Part shown: positions 9,193 through 16,722 of the stretch, one piece after another
Numbering within the stretch: the stretch's first letter is position 1
Layout of the letters: every line of letters begins with the position of its first letter
NCBI RefSeq assembly: GCF_019710475.1
Contig: NZ_JAJFAX010000015.1
Coordinates: 28,215 to 92,214, forward strand
Length of the DNA: 64,000 nucleotides
DNA from: Glycomyces sp. TRM65418
GTDB lineage: Bacteria; Actinomycetota; Actinomycetes; Mycobacteriales; Micromonosporaceae
Direction: 5' to 3'
Notes under the pieces: generated by a model
The model's input: the letters and a program-made list of their open reading frames with translations, nothing else
What the model was told of the DNA's origin: nothing
Databases searched by the model: none
Program-made: the position numbers and the translations under genes

Positions 9193-9951
9193 ATGGCGAT
9201 TCGATGGACGACCGCGTTCTGGGACTTCCCCGCCGAGGGCTTCGAGGACGGCACGGCCTTCTGGCTCAAGGTGACCGACTCGACGCTCTCGCCCCGCAGG
9301 GGACCGGACCGCGAGTTCGCGACGCTGATGCCGAACGGCGGCGACCCCTGCCTGCGGGTGCAGCGCATCCAGGACGGCAAGGGCGGCAACCACGTCGATC
9401 TGCATGTGGACGACGTGGAGGCCGAGACCGAGCGGGCGCAGTCGCTCGGGGCGTCGCTGGTCCTCGCCGAGCCGGGCCTCACGGTCCTCACCTCCCCCGG
9501 CGGCTTCACGTTCTGCCTGGTCGACTACGACGGCGAGGCCGAGGTGCCGGCGCCGGTCCTGTGGCCGGGCGGCCAGCGCAGCAGGCCCGACCAGATCTGC
9601 ATCGACGTCCCGCCGCAGGCCTTCGACTACGAGCTGGCGTTCTGGCGCTCGCTGACCGGCTGGCCGCAGTCGGGCTCGGACTGGCGAGAGTTCCGGCGGC
9701 TCCTGCCGCCGTCGGAACTCCCGTTGCACTTCCTCCTGCAGCGCTTGGACTCCACGGAGCGGGGCCAGAGCGCGAGGGCGCACGTCGACCTCTCGTGCTC
9801 GGATGTGGACGCCGAGGTCGAGCGGCACGTCGAGCTGGGTGCGGAGAAGGGCGGCCGCCACGCGCATTGGCAGGTCATGCGCGACCCGGCCGGACTGGTC
9901 TACTGCATCACCGACAAGGACCCGGACGGCCACTGGCGGAAGCTCGCCTAG
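9193..9951 (+). CDS. VOC family protein (two glyoxalase-like domains)
   Basis: A 252-residue protein with two consecutive glyoxalase/bleomycin-resistance-like units (about residues 1-125 and 130-252). Each ends in a metal-ligand-like stretch: HVDLHVDDVEAE then FTFCLVD in the first, HVDLSCSDVDAEVE then LVYCITD in the second. The substrate is unknown. ATG is chosen over GTG three bases upstream because TAGACT lies exactly 6 nt before it, implying a leaderless transcript; no Shine-Dalgarno is present. The stop codon overlaps the stop of the convergent gene by 4 nt. Confidence 0.85.
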   Translation: MAIRWTTAFWDFPAEGFEDGTAFWLKVTDSTLSPRRGPDREFATLMPNGGDPCLRVQRIQDGKGGNHVDLHVDDVEAETERAQSLGASLVLAEPGLTVLTSPGGFTFCLVDYDGEAEVPAPVLWPGGQRSRPDQICIDVPPQAFDYELAFWRSLTGWPQSGSDWREFRRLLPPSELPLHFLLQRLDSTERGQSARAHVDLSCSDVDAEVERHVELGAEKGGRHAHWQVMRDPAGLVYCITDKDPDGHWRKLA

Positions 9952-10388
9952 GCGTCGGCCGCGGGGCGGCGCCGGGCGAACACGGGGAACATGGCCGCGG
10001 CGACGACCACGTGCATCATCAGGAGCGCGGCCTTCGTGCCGGGGGTGGCCTCGGCGAGCAGCGGCGGGAAGATCTCGAGCACGAACACGATGGTGGCGCC
10101 GGCAAGCCACATCACGGCGGCTTTCCGGGGTGCGAACCGGTCGAGCAGTGCCCTTGCGGCCCAACCGAGGCCGCTCGCGACGAGGGCCGCGATGACCGAG
10201 TTGGCCATGGTCACGGGCCCGATGCCCTGGCCGGGCATGGGGGCCTCCATCGCGGCGCCGGCCGCCGTCGCGACCGCGTGGACGATGGCGGTGCCCGCGG
10301 CCGCCGCGACGACCGCGATGAGCCGGGTCCGCCGGACCGGAGCGGCCTTCCGGGTCTGCGGTCGCGCCTTACTGTCGATATCGGACAT
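9948..10388 (-). CDS. DUF6069-like four-helix membrane protein
   Basis: A 146-residue protein with four predicted transmembrane helices (about residues 22-45, 55-78, 85-105, 113-135) and a basic cytoplasmic N-terminus. The pattern resembles DUF6069 proteins of actinobacteria; function unknown. The ATG is preceded by GGAGG. It is divergent from the AraC-type regulator gene starting at 10523, which may control it. Confidence 0.7.
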   Translation of the reverse strand: MSDIDSKARPQTRKAAPVRRTRLIAVVAAAAGTAIVHAVATAAGAAMEAPMPGQGIGPVTMANSVIAALVASGLGWAARALLDRFAPRKAAVMWLAGATIVFVLEIFPPLLAEATPGTKAALLMMHVVVAAAMFPVFARRRPAADA

Positions 10389-10510
10389 TGCTTGCCTCCA
10401 CTGCCTTGGGGTTCGTTTCGGGTGACTGCATCGACGGTAGGCCGGCGGGGGCGTTTCGCCCTTACGCGAGCGTCCCGGTTTCATACGCGATCGTGCTCGG
10501 CCGCTCCCGA

Positions 10511-10516
10511 TACGCT
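10511..10516 (+). promoter_or_regulatory. -10 box (TACGCT) of leaderless AraC-type gene
   Basis: TACGCT (TANNNT) ends 6 nt before the GTG at 10523, placing the transcription start at the start codon. No Shine-Dalgarno precedes that GTG. Confidence 0.45.
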
Positions 10517-10522
10517 CGGGGT

Positions 10523-11497
10523 GTGGATGTGCTCAGCGATGTGCTCGCCGTACTGCAGACCGGACGTCCTTTCGCGGGCCGGTTCAACCGGACGGGGCCC
10601 TGGTCGAACCACCACCGCAGCCACCCGGACGCCTTCGGCGTGCAGATCGTCCTGCGCGGCGGCGCGGTCGTGACGACCGAGGCCGGAACCACGTTCAAGC
10701 TCGACGAGGGCGACGTGCTGGTGCTGCCGCGCGGCAGCGCCCACACTGTCGCCGACTCGCCCGACGCGCCGCCCGGGCCGCCTTGCACTGCGGGCGATGA
10801 GCGCGCGGGAGTAGTCCTGCGTTCGGCCGAAGACCCTGACGCCACCCACGTCTCGCTGTGTCTCGCCTATGAGATGGCGCCGGGCCGCACCCATCCGATG
10901 CTCGCCGCGATCCCCGACTTCGTGCGCCTCCCCGCCGATGCGGCGGCCCGGCCCGAACTCGCCGGCGCGATCGCCATGCTCGACGGGGAGCTGCGCGCCG
11001 AGCGCAGCGGCGGCGACACGCTCGTGACCGCCCTGCTCGACGCCGTGCTGATGTACCTGCTGCGGGCGATGCTCGAAGGCCAGGCGCGGCACTGCGGGTT
11101 CGACGGTTGGGCGGCGGCGCTCGCGGACCGCTCCGTCGGGGCGGCACTGCAGGCCGTCCACGCCGAGCCGGAGCGGCAGTGGTCGGTGGCGTCGCTCGGC
11201 GAGGTCGCCGGACTCTCGCGTTCGGCGTTCTCGCGGCGGTTCACCGAGCTGGTGGGCCAGCCGCCGTTGGCGTACCTGACGTCGTGGCGGTTGACGCTGG
11301 CGGCGCGGCTGCTCGCGGACACGGACGCGCCGCTGGCGACGGTGGCGCGGCGGGTCGGGTACGCCTCGGAGTTCGCGTTCGCCGCCGCGTTCAAGCGCGA
11401 CTTCGGCCAGCCGCCGGGCCGCTTCCGCAAGCGGACGCCCGCCTGCGAGGCCGCGCCCGAGGCCGTGTTCCGCCCCGAGCCGGCACGGGCCGCTTAG
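10523..11497 (+). CDS. AraC-family regulator with N-terminal cupin
   Basis: A 324-residue transcription regulator. The N-terminal part is an AraC-binding cupin (KLDEGDVLVLPRGSAHTV, ~residues 62-80) and the C-terminal ~100 residues are a double helix-turn-helix (WSVASLGEVAGLSRSAFSR, then ATVARRVGYASEFAFAAAFK with the GQPPGRFR end). It probably senses a small molecule. It is convergent with the MFS gene (stops overlap by 4 nt), a common pairing for AraC/cupin regulators that control an efflux pump. The GTG at 10523 is chosen from the TACGCT -10 spacing. The frame is open back to 10388 without a better start. Confidence 0.9.
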   Translation: MDVLSDVLAVLQTGRPFAGRFNRTGPWSNHHRSHPDAFGVQIVLRGGAVVTTEAGTTFKLDEGDVLVLPRGSAHTVADSPDAPPGPPCTAGDERAGVVLRSAEDPDATHVSLCLAYEMAPGRTHPMLAAIPDFVRLPADAAARPELAGAIAMLDGELRAERSGGDTLVTALLDAVLMYLLRAMLEGQARHCGFDGWAAALADRSVGAALQAVHAEPERQWSVASLGEVAGLSRSAFSRRFTELVGQPPLAYLTSWRLTLAARLLADTDAPLATVARRVGYASEFAFAAAFKRDFGQPPGRFRKRTPACEAAPEAVFRPEPARAA

Positions 11498-12708
11498 GCG
11501 TTCACGGCGCGCTTGCGGGCGGCGATCGCGATGACGAGCACCGGGATCAGCAGCAGGGCGCCGATCCAGAGGACGCCCGTGGGGGCGGTCGCGTCCACGA
11601 CGTAGCCGCCCGCGAAGGAGCCCGCCGCGATCGACAGGTTGAACATGACCGTGTTCAGCGAGGTCGCGATCTCGACCTCGCCGGGCCGCACCGAGTTCAT
11701 GTACCAGGTCTGCAGCGCCGGGGAGACCAGGCCGTAGCCGACGCCCCACAGCACGAGCACCGCGGTCGCCGAGAACAGGTCGCCGACCGCGAACGCCATG
11801 AGCGCCATGCCGAAGGCCATCGCCACGCCGAGCGCGGCGAGGGTCCCGCGCAGGCGCGTGCCGATGAGCGAGCCGGACGCGACCGTGGCGACGAGCGCGG
11901 CCGCGCCGAAGGCGAGCAGCAGGCCGCTGACCTGCCCGGCGGCGATGCCGTTCGCCTGGAGGATCGGGCTGATGAAGGTGTAGGCGATGAAGTGGCCGGT
12001 GACGATGAAGAACGTCAGGGCCAGGCCGATGCGCACGCCCTTGTTGTCGCGCACCATCCTCGGCAGCGACGCGAAGGAGACCGTCGTGTTCGACGGGAGC
12101 TTCGGCACGAGCACCGCGATCGCGGCCATCGCGACGACGGCGAGCCCGGCGAGGGCCCACATGGCGGCGCGCCAGCCGAAGTGGTCGCCGATGAGCGTCC
12201 CGGCCGGGACGCCGAGGACGGTGGCCGCGCCGATGCCGCCGTAGATCGCGGCGGTCGCGCGCGGCACGTCCCGCTCGGGGACCAGGCGCAGCGCGATGCC
12301 GCCCGCGACGGCCCAGAACGCGCCGATCGAGAGACCCACGAGCACGCGTGCGGCCAGGAGCAGTGCGAACCCGGGGGCGAGCGCGGCGCCGACGTTCGCA
12401 CCGGCGACGAGCACCGCGAGGCCGATGAGCACGAGGCGGCGGTCGACCTTCCGGGTGAAGACCACGGCCAGCGGGGCGGAGAGGGCGGCCACGAGGCCGG
12501 GGACGGTCACCATGAGGCCGGCGGTGCCGGCGCTGACGCCCAGCTCGGAGCCGATCGGTGTGAGCAGGCCCACCGGGAGGACCTCGGAGGTCATGACGAC
12601 GAAGACGCCGAGCGCGACGGCGGCGACGGCGAGCCACTGCTTGCGCGTGGCGCGCTCGGTCGCGGCGGGGGGGCGCGGGGAGGGGACGGGACGGTCGAGG
12701 GTGGTCAC
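11494..12708 (-). CDS. MFS transporter (DHA1-type efflux)
   Basis: A 404-residue protein with 12 predicted transmembrane helices. Family motifs: EVLPVGLLTPIGSELGVS after helix 1, and FTRKVDRRLVLIG (motif A) between helices 2 and 3. Similar to sugar-efflux and drug-efflux MFS proteins (DHA1). The GTG at 12708 lies about 10 nt after GGAG; the frame extends further upstream but with non-membrane sequence unlike the family. Convergent with the AraC-type regulator. Substrate unknown. Confidence 0.9.
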   Translation of the reverse strand: MTTLDRPVPSPRPPAATERATRKQWLAVAAVALGVFVVMTSEVLPVGLLTPIGSELGVSAGTAGLMVTVPGLVAALSAPLAVVFTRKVDRRLVLIGLAVLVAGANVGAALAPGFALLLAARVLVGLSIGAFWAVAGGIALRLVPERDVPRATAAIYGGIGAATVLGVPAGTLIGDHFGWRAAMWALAGLAVVAMAAIAVLVPKLPSNTTVSFASLPRMVRDNKGVRIGLALTFFIVTGHFIAYTFISPILQANGIAAGQVSGLLLAFGAAALVATVASGSLIGTRLRGTLAALGVAMAFGMALMAFAVGDLFSATAVLVLWGVGYGLVSPALQTWYMNSVRPGEVEIATSLNTVMFNLSIAAGSFAGGYVVDATAPTGVLWIGALLLIPVLVIAIAARKRAVNA

Positions 12709-13099
12709 TGCGGCGGTGCTCCAAGCGGTCGGTTCTCGGCTAAGAGGCCCATCGGGCCTAATTCGCCGGAACCGGTCCACCACTCGGTCCGCGCGTCGGT
12801 GACACGGGCTCAGCGTGCACAGGGGCTCCATGCCTCGATGAGGCGCTCGGCCGAGGAGCGGGAAGCTCCCCTTGGCGGTGTACGCGCGTCTGCCCTGACC
12901 GGAAGCACGGGGCCTCCGGGGCGTCGCCTTGACGCCAACGATACCAGCGCCCGCGGCCTGTTCGAAACCTCGAACGCCTGTCGCCTCGACGACCATGCGG
13001 GACGGCCCCTGAGGCGTCGCCGCCCGGTTGCACGCCCATGACAGACTCGTGCTGCGTCGCACGCAACAAGCGTGCGTTCACGAAAGGATTGGCGAGCGG
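12709..13099. other. gene-free stretch upstream of MFS and CDF genes
   Basis: Divergent intergenic region holding promoters for the MFS gene (minus) and the CDF gene (plus). The only structure I see is an inverted repeat CGCACGC-AACAA-GCGTGCG (13058-13076) in front of the CDF gene. Confidence 0.5.
13058..13076 (+). promoter_or_regulatory. inverted repeat before CDF gene (candidate operator or leader hairpin)
   Basis: Perfect 7-bp arms CGCACGC and GCGTGCG separated by AACAA, ending 23 nt before the ATG. Could bind a metal-responsive repressor or form a hairpin in the mRNA leader. Confidence 0.35.
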
Positions 13100-14017
13100 A
13101 TGTCAGCAGAAGGCGGCACCAAGGCGATCGTCGCGGCCCTCTTGGCCAACACGGGTATCGCGATCAGCAAGTTCATCGCGGCGGGGATCACGGGTTCGGC
13201 CTCGATGCTGGCCGAGGGCGTCCACTCGGTCGCCGACGCGTCCAACCAGGTCCTGCTGCTCCTCGGCGGCAGGGCCTCCCGGAAGGCCGCGAGCCCGGCC
13301 CACCCGTTCGGCTACGGGCGCGAACGCTACATCTACGCGTTCATCGTCGCGATCGTGCTGTTCTCCATCGGCGGCGTGTACGCCCTCTACGAGGGCTACC
13401 ACAAGCTGACCGATCACGGGCACGGGCTGGAGGCGCCGCTGGTGGCCGTCGTCGTGCTGGTCGTGGCCATCGTTCTCGAGATCTTCTCCCTGCGCACCGC
13501 GGTCAAGGAGTCGAACGCCGTCCGCGGCGAGCAGACCTGGGTGCAGTTCATCAAGGGCTCCCGCTCCCCCGAGCTGCCGGTGATCCTCCTGGAGGACATC
13601 GGCGCGCTCGTCGGCCTCATCCTCGCGCTCTTCGGCGTGGGCCTCTCGTGGATCACCGGGAACGTCGTCTTCGACGCCCTCGGCACCCTCAGCATCGGCG
13701 TGCTGCTCGTGCTCATCGCCATCGTGCTGGCCATCGAGATCCGCTCGATGCTCATCGGCGAGTCCGCGACCCTGAAGGACATCGAGAACATCAAGGACGC
13801 GATCAAGCAGGACGGCGCGAGCCAGCTCATCCACCTCAAGACCCTGCACGTGGGCCCCGAGGAGCTGCTCGTGGCCGCGAAGGTCGGCATCGCCCACTCC
13901 GTCACCGGTGAAGAGGTCGCCGCCCAGATCGACGCGGCCGAGGCGCGCATCCGCGCCGCCGTGCCGAAGGCGAAGATCATCTACATCGAGCCGGACATCC
14001 CGCGCGTCGACGCTTAA
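13100..14017 (+). CDS. cation diffusion facilitator (CDF) transporter
   Basis: A 305-residue membrane protein of the CDF family, which exports divalent metals such as Zn2+ or Mn2+ by proton antiport. Six helices span about residues 12-220. The helix-2 region ASMLAEGVHSVADASNQ carries the HxxxD metal site, helix 5 carries LLEDIGALVG (ExxxD), and the cytoplasmic C-terminal domain (IENIKDAIKQDG...VTGEEVAAQIDAAEARIR) is complete. The ATG at 13100 follows GAAAGGA. An Smr gene follows after 9 nt, so the two are probably co-transcribed. Confidence 0.93.
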   Translation: MSAEGGTKAIVAALLANTGIAISKFIAAGITGSASMLAEGVHSVADASNQVLLLLGGRASRKAASPAHPFGYGRERYIYAFIVAIVLFSIGGVYALYEGYHKLTDHGHGLEAPLVAVVVLVVAIVLEIFSLRTAVKESNAVRGEQTWVQFIKGSRSPELPVILLEDIGALVGLILALFGVGLSWITGNVVFDALGTLSIGVLLVLIAIVLAIEIRSMLIGESATLKDIENIKDAIKQDGASQLIHLKTLHVGPEELLVAAKVGIAHSVTGEEVAAQIDAAEARIRAAVPKAKIIYIEPDIPRVDA

Positions 14018-14026
14018 GGTCGACCC

Positions 14027-14302
14027 ATGGCGAAACTGGTGCTGGACCTGCACGACATCTACAACAAGGGCGGCCTCATCGAGAAGGCCCTGCGGGACGT
14101 GATCGACGAGGCGGTCGCGAAGAAGATCGACCTCGTGGAGATCATCCCCGGCAAGGGCTCGGGCCAGCTCAAGAAGAAGGTGCTCAGGTTCCTCGACCAG
14201 AAGGAGGTCAAGGCCCTGTACCACCGGGTGGACAAGGACTCGAAGAACTTCGGGCGGCTGTTCGTGCATTTCCAGCACAAGGACAAGCGGAAGAAGCGGT
14301 AG
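14027..14302 (+). CDS. stand-alone Smr domain protein
   Basis: A 91-residue protein consisting of a single Smr (small MutS-related) domain: N-terminal LDLHD motif and IIPGKGSGQLKKKVLRFL in the middle. Smr domains bind or nick nucleic acids, and stand-alone ones have been linked to RNA cleavage. Nine nt after the CDF gene, with AAGG just after that stop codon. Role here unknown. Confidence 0.85.
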   Translation: MAKLVLDLHDIYNKGGLIEKALRDVIDEAVAKKIDLVEIIPGKGSGQLKKKVLRFLDQKEVKALYHRVDKDSKNFGRLFVHFQHKDKRKKR

Positions 14303-14305
14303 ACG

Positions 14306-14348
14306 GCGGGAACGGCGGCGCCTCCCCAGTGGGCGCCGCCGTTCCCGC
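14306..14348 (+). terminator. strong hairpin after the CDF-smr operon
   Basis: 17-bp perfect stem (14306-14322 with 14332-14348) and 9-nt loop. No T-tract, as common in high-GC actinobacteria. Probably also serves the convergent HTH gene ending at 14354. Confidence 0.75.
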
Positions 14349-14353
14349 GCCCC

Positions 14354-14629
14354 CTAATCGATCAGCATCCGCTCGCGCTCGCCCGCCTCCGGGGCGCCGA
14401 GCAGTTCGAGCAGCCGCAGCACCGGAACCCGGTAGCTGTGGCCGATCCGAAGGACCTGGACGGGGAACTGTCCGTCCTTCGCGAGCCGGTAGGCGACCGT
14501 CCGGCCGATCCCCAGGATCTGCGCGGCCGTCTCGACATTCGTCATCACCCCGAGCGACTTGACGCGCTCGACCGTCCAGATATCGTCGATGACGACACTC
14601 GAAGGCCCCACCTTCGCATTCGGTGTCAT
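14354..14629 (-). CDS. excisionase-like helix-turn-helix protein
   Basis: A 91-residue DNA-binding protein. The core MTNVETAAQILGIGRTVAYRLAKDG with FPVQVLRIGHSYRVPV is the HTH_17/excisionase (winged MerR-like) domain. Such small proteins act in phage/plasmid excision or as local regulators. No integrase or other mobile gene is nearby, so a regulatory role is as likely. It stands alone between the Smr gene and the iron operon. Confidence 0.8.
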   Translation of the reverse strand: MTPNAKVGPSSVVIDDIWTVERVKSLGVMTNVETAAQILGIGRTVAYRLAKDGQFPVQVLRIGHSYRVPVLRLLELLGAPEAGERERMLID

Positions 14630-14872
14630 GTTCGTCCTCTCCGGCGTGCCGAGCCGACACGGGGTGCATCGGCCGGGTGACGCCTAGGACCAGTCGACCC
14701 CACCCGGCACCGCCAAGTCCAGAGCGCCGCGCCGAATTTCACTCTTACGCGTGGTATGCAAGCGCTCACCCGTCCATGATCATTTTGGGCGCGAAGGGGT
14801 TTCATCACTGGGGCCGTCTCATACCGGCCCCGCGCCGCTCCAGTGACCGGTCGGGGTGCGCCGCGGAAGAGC

Positions 14873-14891
14873 ATAGGTTAGCCTTGCCTAT
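14873..14891 (+). promoter_or_regulatory. IdeR/DtxR iron box overlapping promoter of the siderophore ABC operon
   Basis: ATAGGTTAGCCTTGCCTAT matches the 19-bp iron-box consensus TTAGGTTAGSCTAACCTAA at 15 of 19 positions. It directly abuts the ATG at 14892 and contains TAGCCT (14879-14884), a TANNNT -10 whose start would fall on the ATG. Fe2+-bound IdeR sitting here would block transcription. Confidence 0.85.
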
Positions 14892-15716
14892 ATGCCAGAT
14901 GACGCCGGCTTGAACGGCCGCGCCCTCCGATGCGCCTACTTCGGCGAAACCGTCGTCCACGACGCCGACATCGCCCTCCGCGGCGGCGAGGTCACCGCGC
15001 TCCTAGGACCCAACGGGTCCGGCAAGTCGACCCTCCTGCGCTCCCTCGCCCGCCTCCACAAGCCCGAGCAGGGCAGCATCGACTTCCCCGACGGCGCCGA
15101 CGCGGCCGCTTTGAGCCCCAAGGACTTCGCCCGTCGCGTCTCGCTCCTGGCGCAGTCCCGGCCCACGCCGGGCGGCATCCGCGTCATCGACGTCGTCGGC
15201 TACGGCCGCCACCCCCACCGCGGGCGCTGGCGCCAAGGCGACGAGGAGGGCCCCGCCAAGATCGAACGCGCCATGGCCATCTGCGGCGTCGCCCACATGG
15301 CGAGCCGCGGCATCGAGGCCCTCTCCGGCGGCGAGCGCCAGCGCGTCTGGCTCGCCTCCTGCCTCGCCCAGGACACCGGCGTGCTCCTCCTCGACGAGCC
15401 CACCACCTACCTGGACCTGCGCTACCAGGTCGAGATCCTCGACCTCATCCGCGACCTCGCCGACGACCACGGCACCGCCGTCGGCGTCGTCCTCCACGAC
15501 CTCGACCAGGCCGCCGCGGTCGCCGACCGCGCCGTCCTGCTCCAGGAAGGCCGCGTCAAGGCCTCCGGCACCCCGGGCGAGGTGCTCACCGCCGAGAACC
15601 TCACCGCCGCTTACGGCATCGACATCCGCGTCGACACCGACCCCGCCACCGGCCTGCTCACGGCCCGACCCATCGGCCGACACAGCCGCCGGTTCGCGAG
15701 CACCGCCACCGACTGA
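14892..15716 (+). CDS. iron-siderophore ABC transporter, ATPase subunit
   Basis: A 274-residue cytoplasmic ATPase of the FepC/FecE type. Walker A GPNGSGKST (~residues 39-47), Q-loop in SLLAQSRPTP, signature [13 protein letters not shown] (~145-157), Walker B VLLLDEPTTYLD (~165-176), switch VVLHDLDQ. Powers import of ferric siderophores through the permease encoded two genes downstream. First gene of a three-gene operon. An iron box overlaps the promoter, and the mRNA is probably leaderless. Confidence 0.93.
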   Translation: MPDDAGLNGRALRCAYFGETVVHDADIALRGGEVTALLGPNGSGKSTLLRSLARLHKPEQGSIDFPDGADAAALSPKDFARRVSLLAQSRPTPGGIRVIDVVGYGRHPHRGRWRQGDEEGPAKIERAMAICGVAHMASRGIEALSGGERQRVWLASCLAQDTGVLLLDEPTTYLDLRYQVEILDLIRDLADDHGTAVGVVLHDLDQAAAVADRAVLLQEGRVKASGTPGEVLTAENLTAAYGIDIRVDTDPATGLLTARPIGRHSRRFASTATD

Positions 15717-15729
15717 ACGAAGGAACTCG

Positions 15730-16722
15730 ATGCGCCTCCCCGATCTCAAGCGATCCGCCGTGCCCGCGGCCGTCGCCGCCGCCCTCCTCGCCGCCACCGC
15801 GTGCGGCACCACCGAGAACGGCGCGGACGACGCCGGGACGAACGCCGACGCCGGCCCGGTCTCGGTCACCGACTTCCTCGGCCGCACCGTCGAACTCGAC
15901 GCGCCCGCCGAGAAGGTCGTCACGCTCGAATGGGCCGAGACCGAGATCGCCGCGAGCCTCGGCGTCATGCCCGTCGGCGTCGCCGACATCGAGGGCTACC
16001 GGACCTGGGTCGGCGGCACCGTCCCGCTCGACGACACCGTCACCGACGTCGGCACCCGCCAGGAGCCCTCCGTCGACACCATCGCCGGGCTCGACGCCGA
16101 CCTCGTGATCATGGAGGCCGACGACCAGGAGCTCATCGCCAACATCGAGGAGTTCGTGCCGGTCCTGGTCGTCGAGGGCTCCAACGAGACCGACAACCTC
16201 GACCGCATGAAGCGCGACGTCGACATGATCGCCGAGCTCACCGGCGCCACCGCCGAAGCCGAGACCCTCTGGGCCGACTTCGAGGCCAAGGTCCAGGAGA
16301 CCGCCGACGCGATCGAGGCCGCCGGCACCGGCGGCGTCCCCTACCTCTTCGCGGACGGCTGGATGGAAGGCGACGCGGTCGCCGTGCGGCCCTTCGGCGC
16401 CGGCTCCCTCGTCGGCTCCCTCGGCACCGCCGCGGGCCTGGAGAACGCCTGGACCGGCGAGACCGACGGCATGTGGGGCCTGGGCACCACCGACCTCGAA
16501 GGCCTGGCCCAGTACACCGACGCCGACATGAAGTTCATCCACAACAACGCCGACGGCGGCGACATCTTCACCGAAGGCGTGGCCGGCAACGCCATCTGGG
16601 AGAACCTCCAGTTCGTGAAGAACGGTGAGGTCCATGAACTACCCCACGGCGTCTGGACCTTCGGCGGCCCCAAGTCCTCCGAGGCGCTCCTCGACTACTT
16701 CGCCGAGGTCTACGCCAGTTGA
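15730..16722 (+). CDS. iron-siderophore ABC transporter, substrate-binding lipoprotein
   Basis: A 330-residue FepB/FhuD-like binding protein. N-terminal lipoprotein signal with lipobox AATAC (Cys ~29). The start of the fold is VSVTDFLGRTVELDAPAEKV, typical of ferri-siderophore binding proteins. It delivers ferric siderophore to the permease outside the membrane. GAAGGA precedes the ATG. Gap of 13 nt after the ATPase gene and 4-nt overlap with the permease gene show an operon. Confidence 0.92.
   Translation: MRLPDLKRSAVPAAVAAALLAATACGTTENGADDAGTNADAGPVSVTDFLGRTVELDAPAEKVVTLEWAETEIAASLGVMPVGVADIEGYRTWVGGTVPLDDTVTDVGTRQEPSVDTIAGLDADLVIMEADDQELIANIEEFVPVLVVEGSNETDNLDRMKRDVDMIAELTGATAEAETLWADFEAKVQETADAIEAAGTGGVPYLFADGWMEGDAVAVRPFGAGSLVGSLGTAAGLENAWTGETDGMWGLGTTDLEGLAQYTDADMKFIHNNADGGDIFTEGVAGNAIWENLQFVKNGEVHELPHGVWTFGGPKSSEALLDYFAEVYAS

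Noticed and set aside
14354..14629. Excisionase as evidence for an integrated element
   Set aside because: No integrase, attachment-site repeat or phage gene is visible nearby; HTH_17 proteins are common stand-alone regulators.
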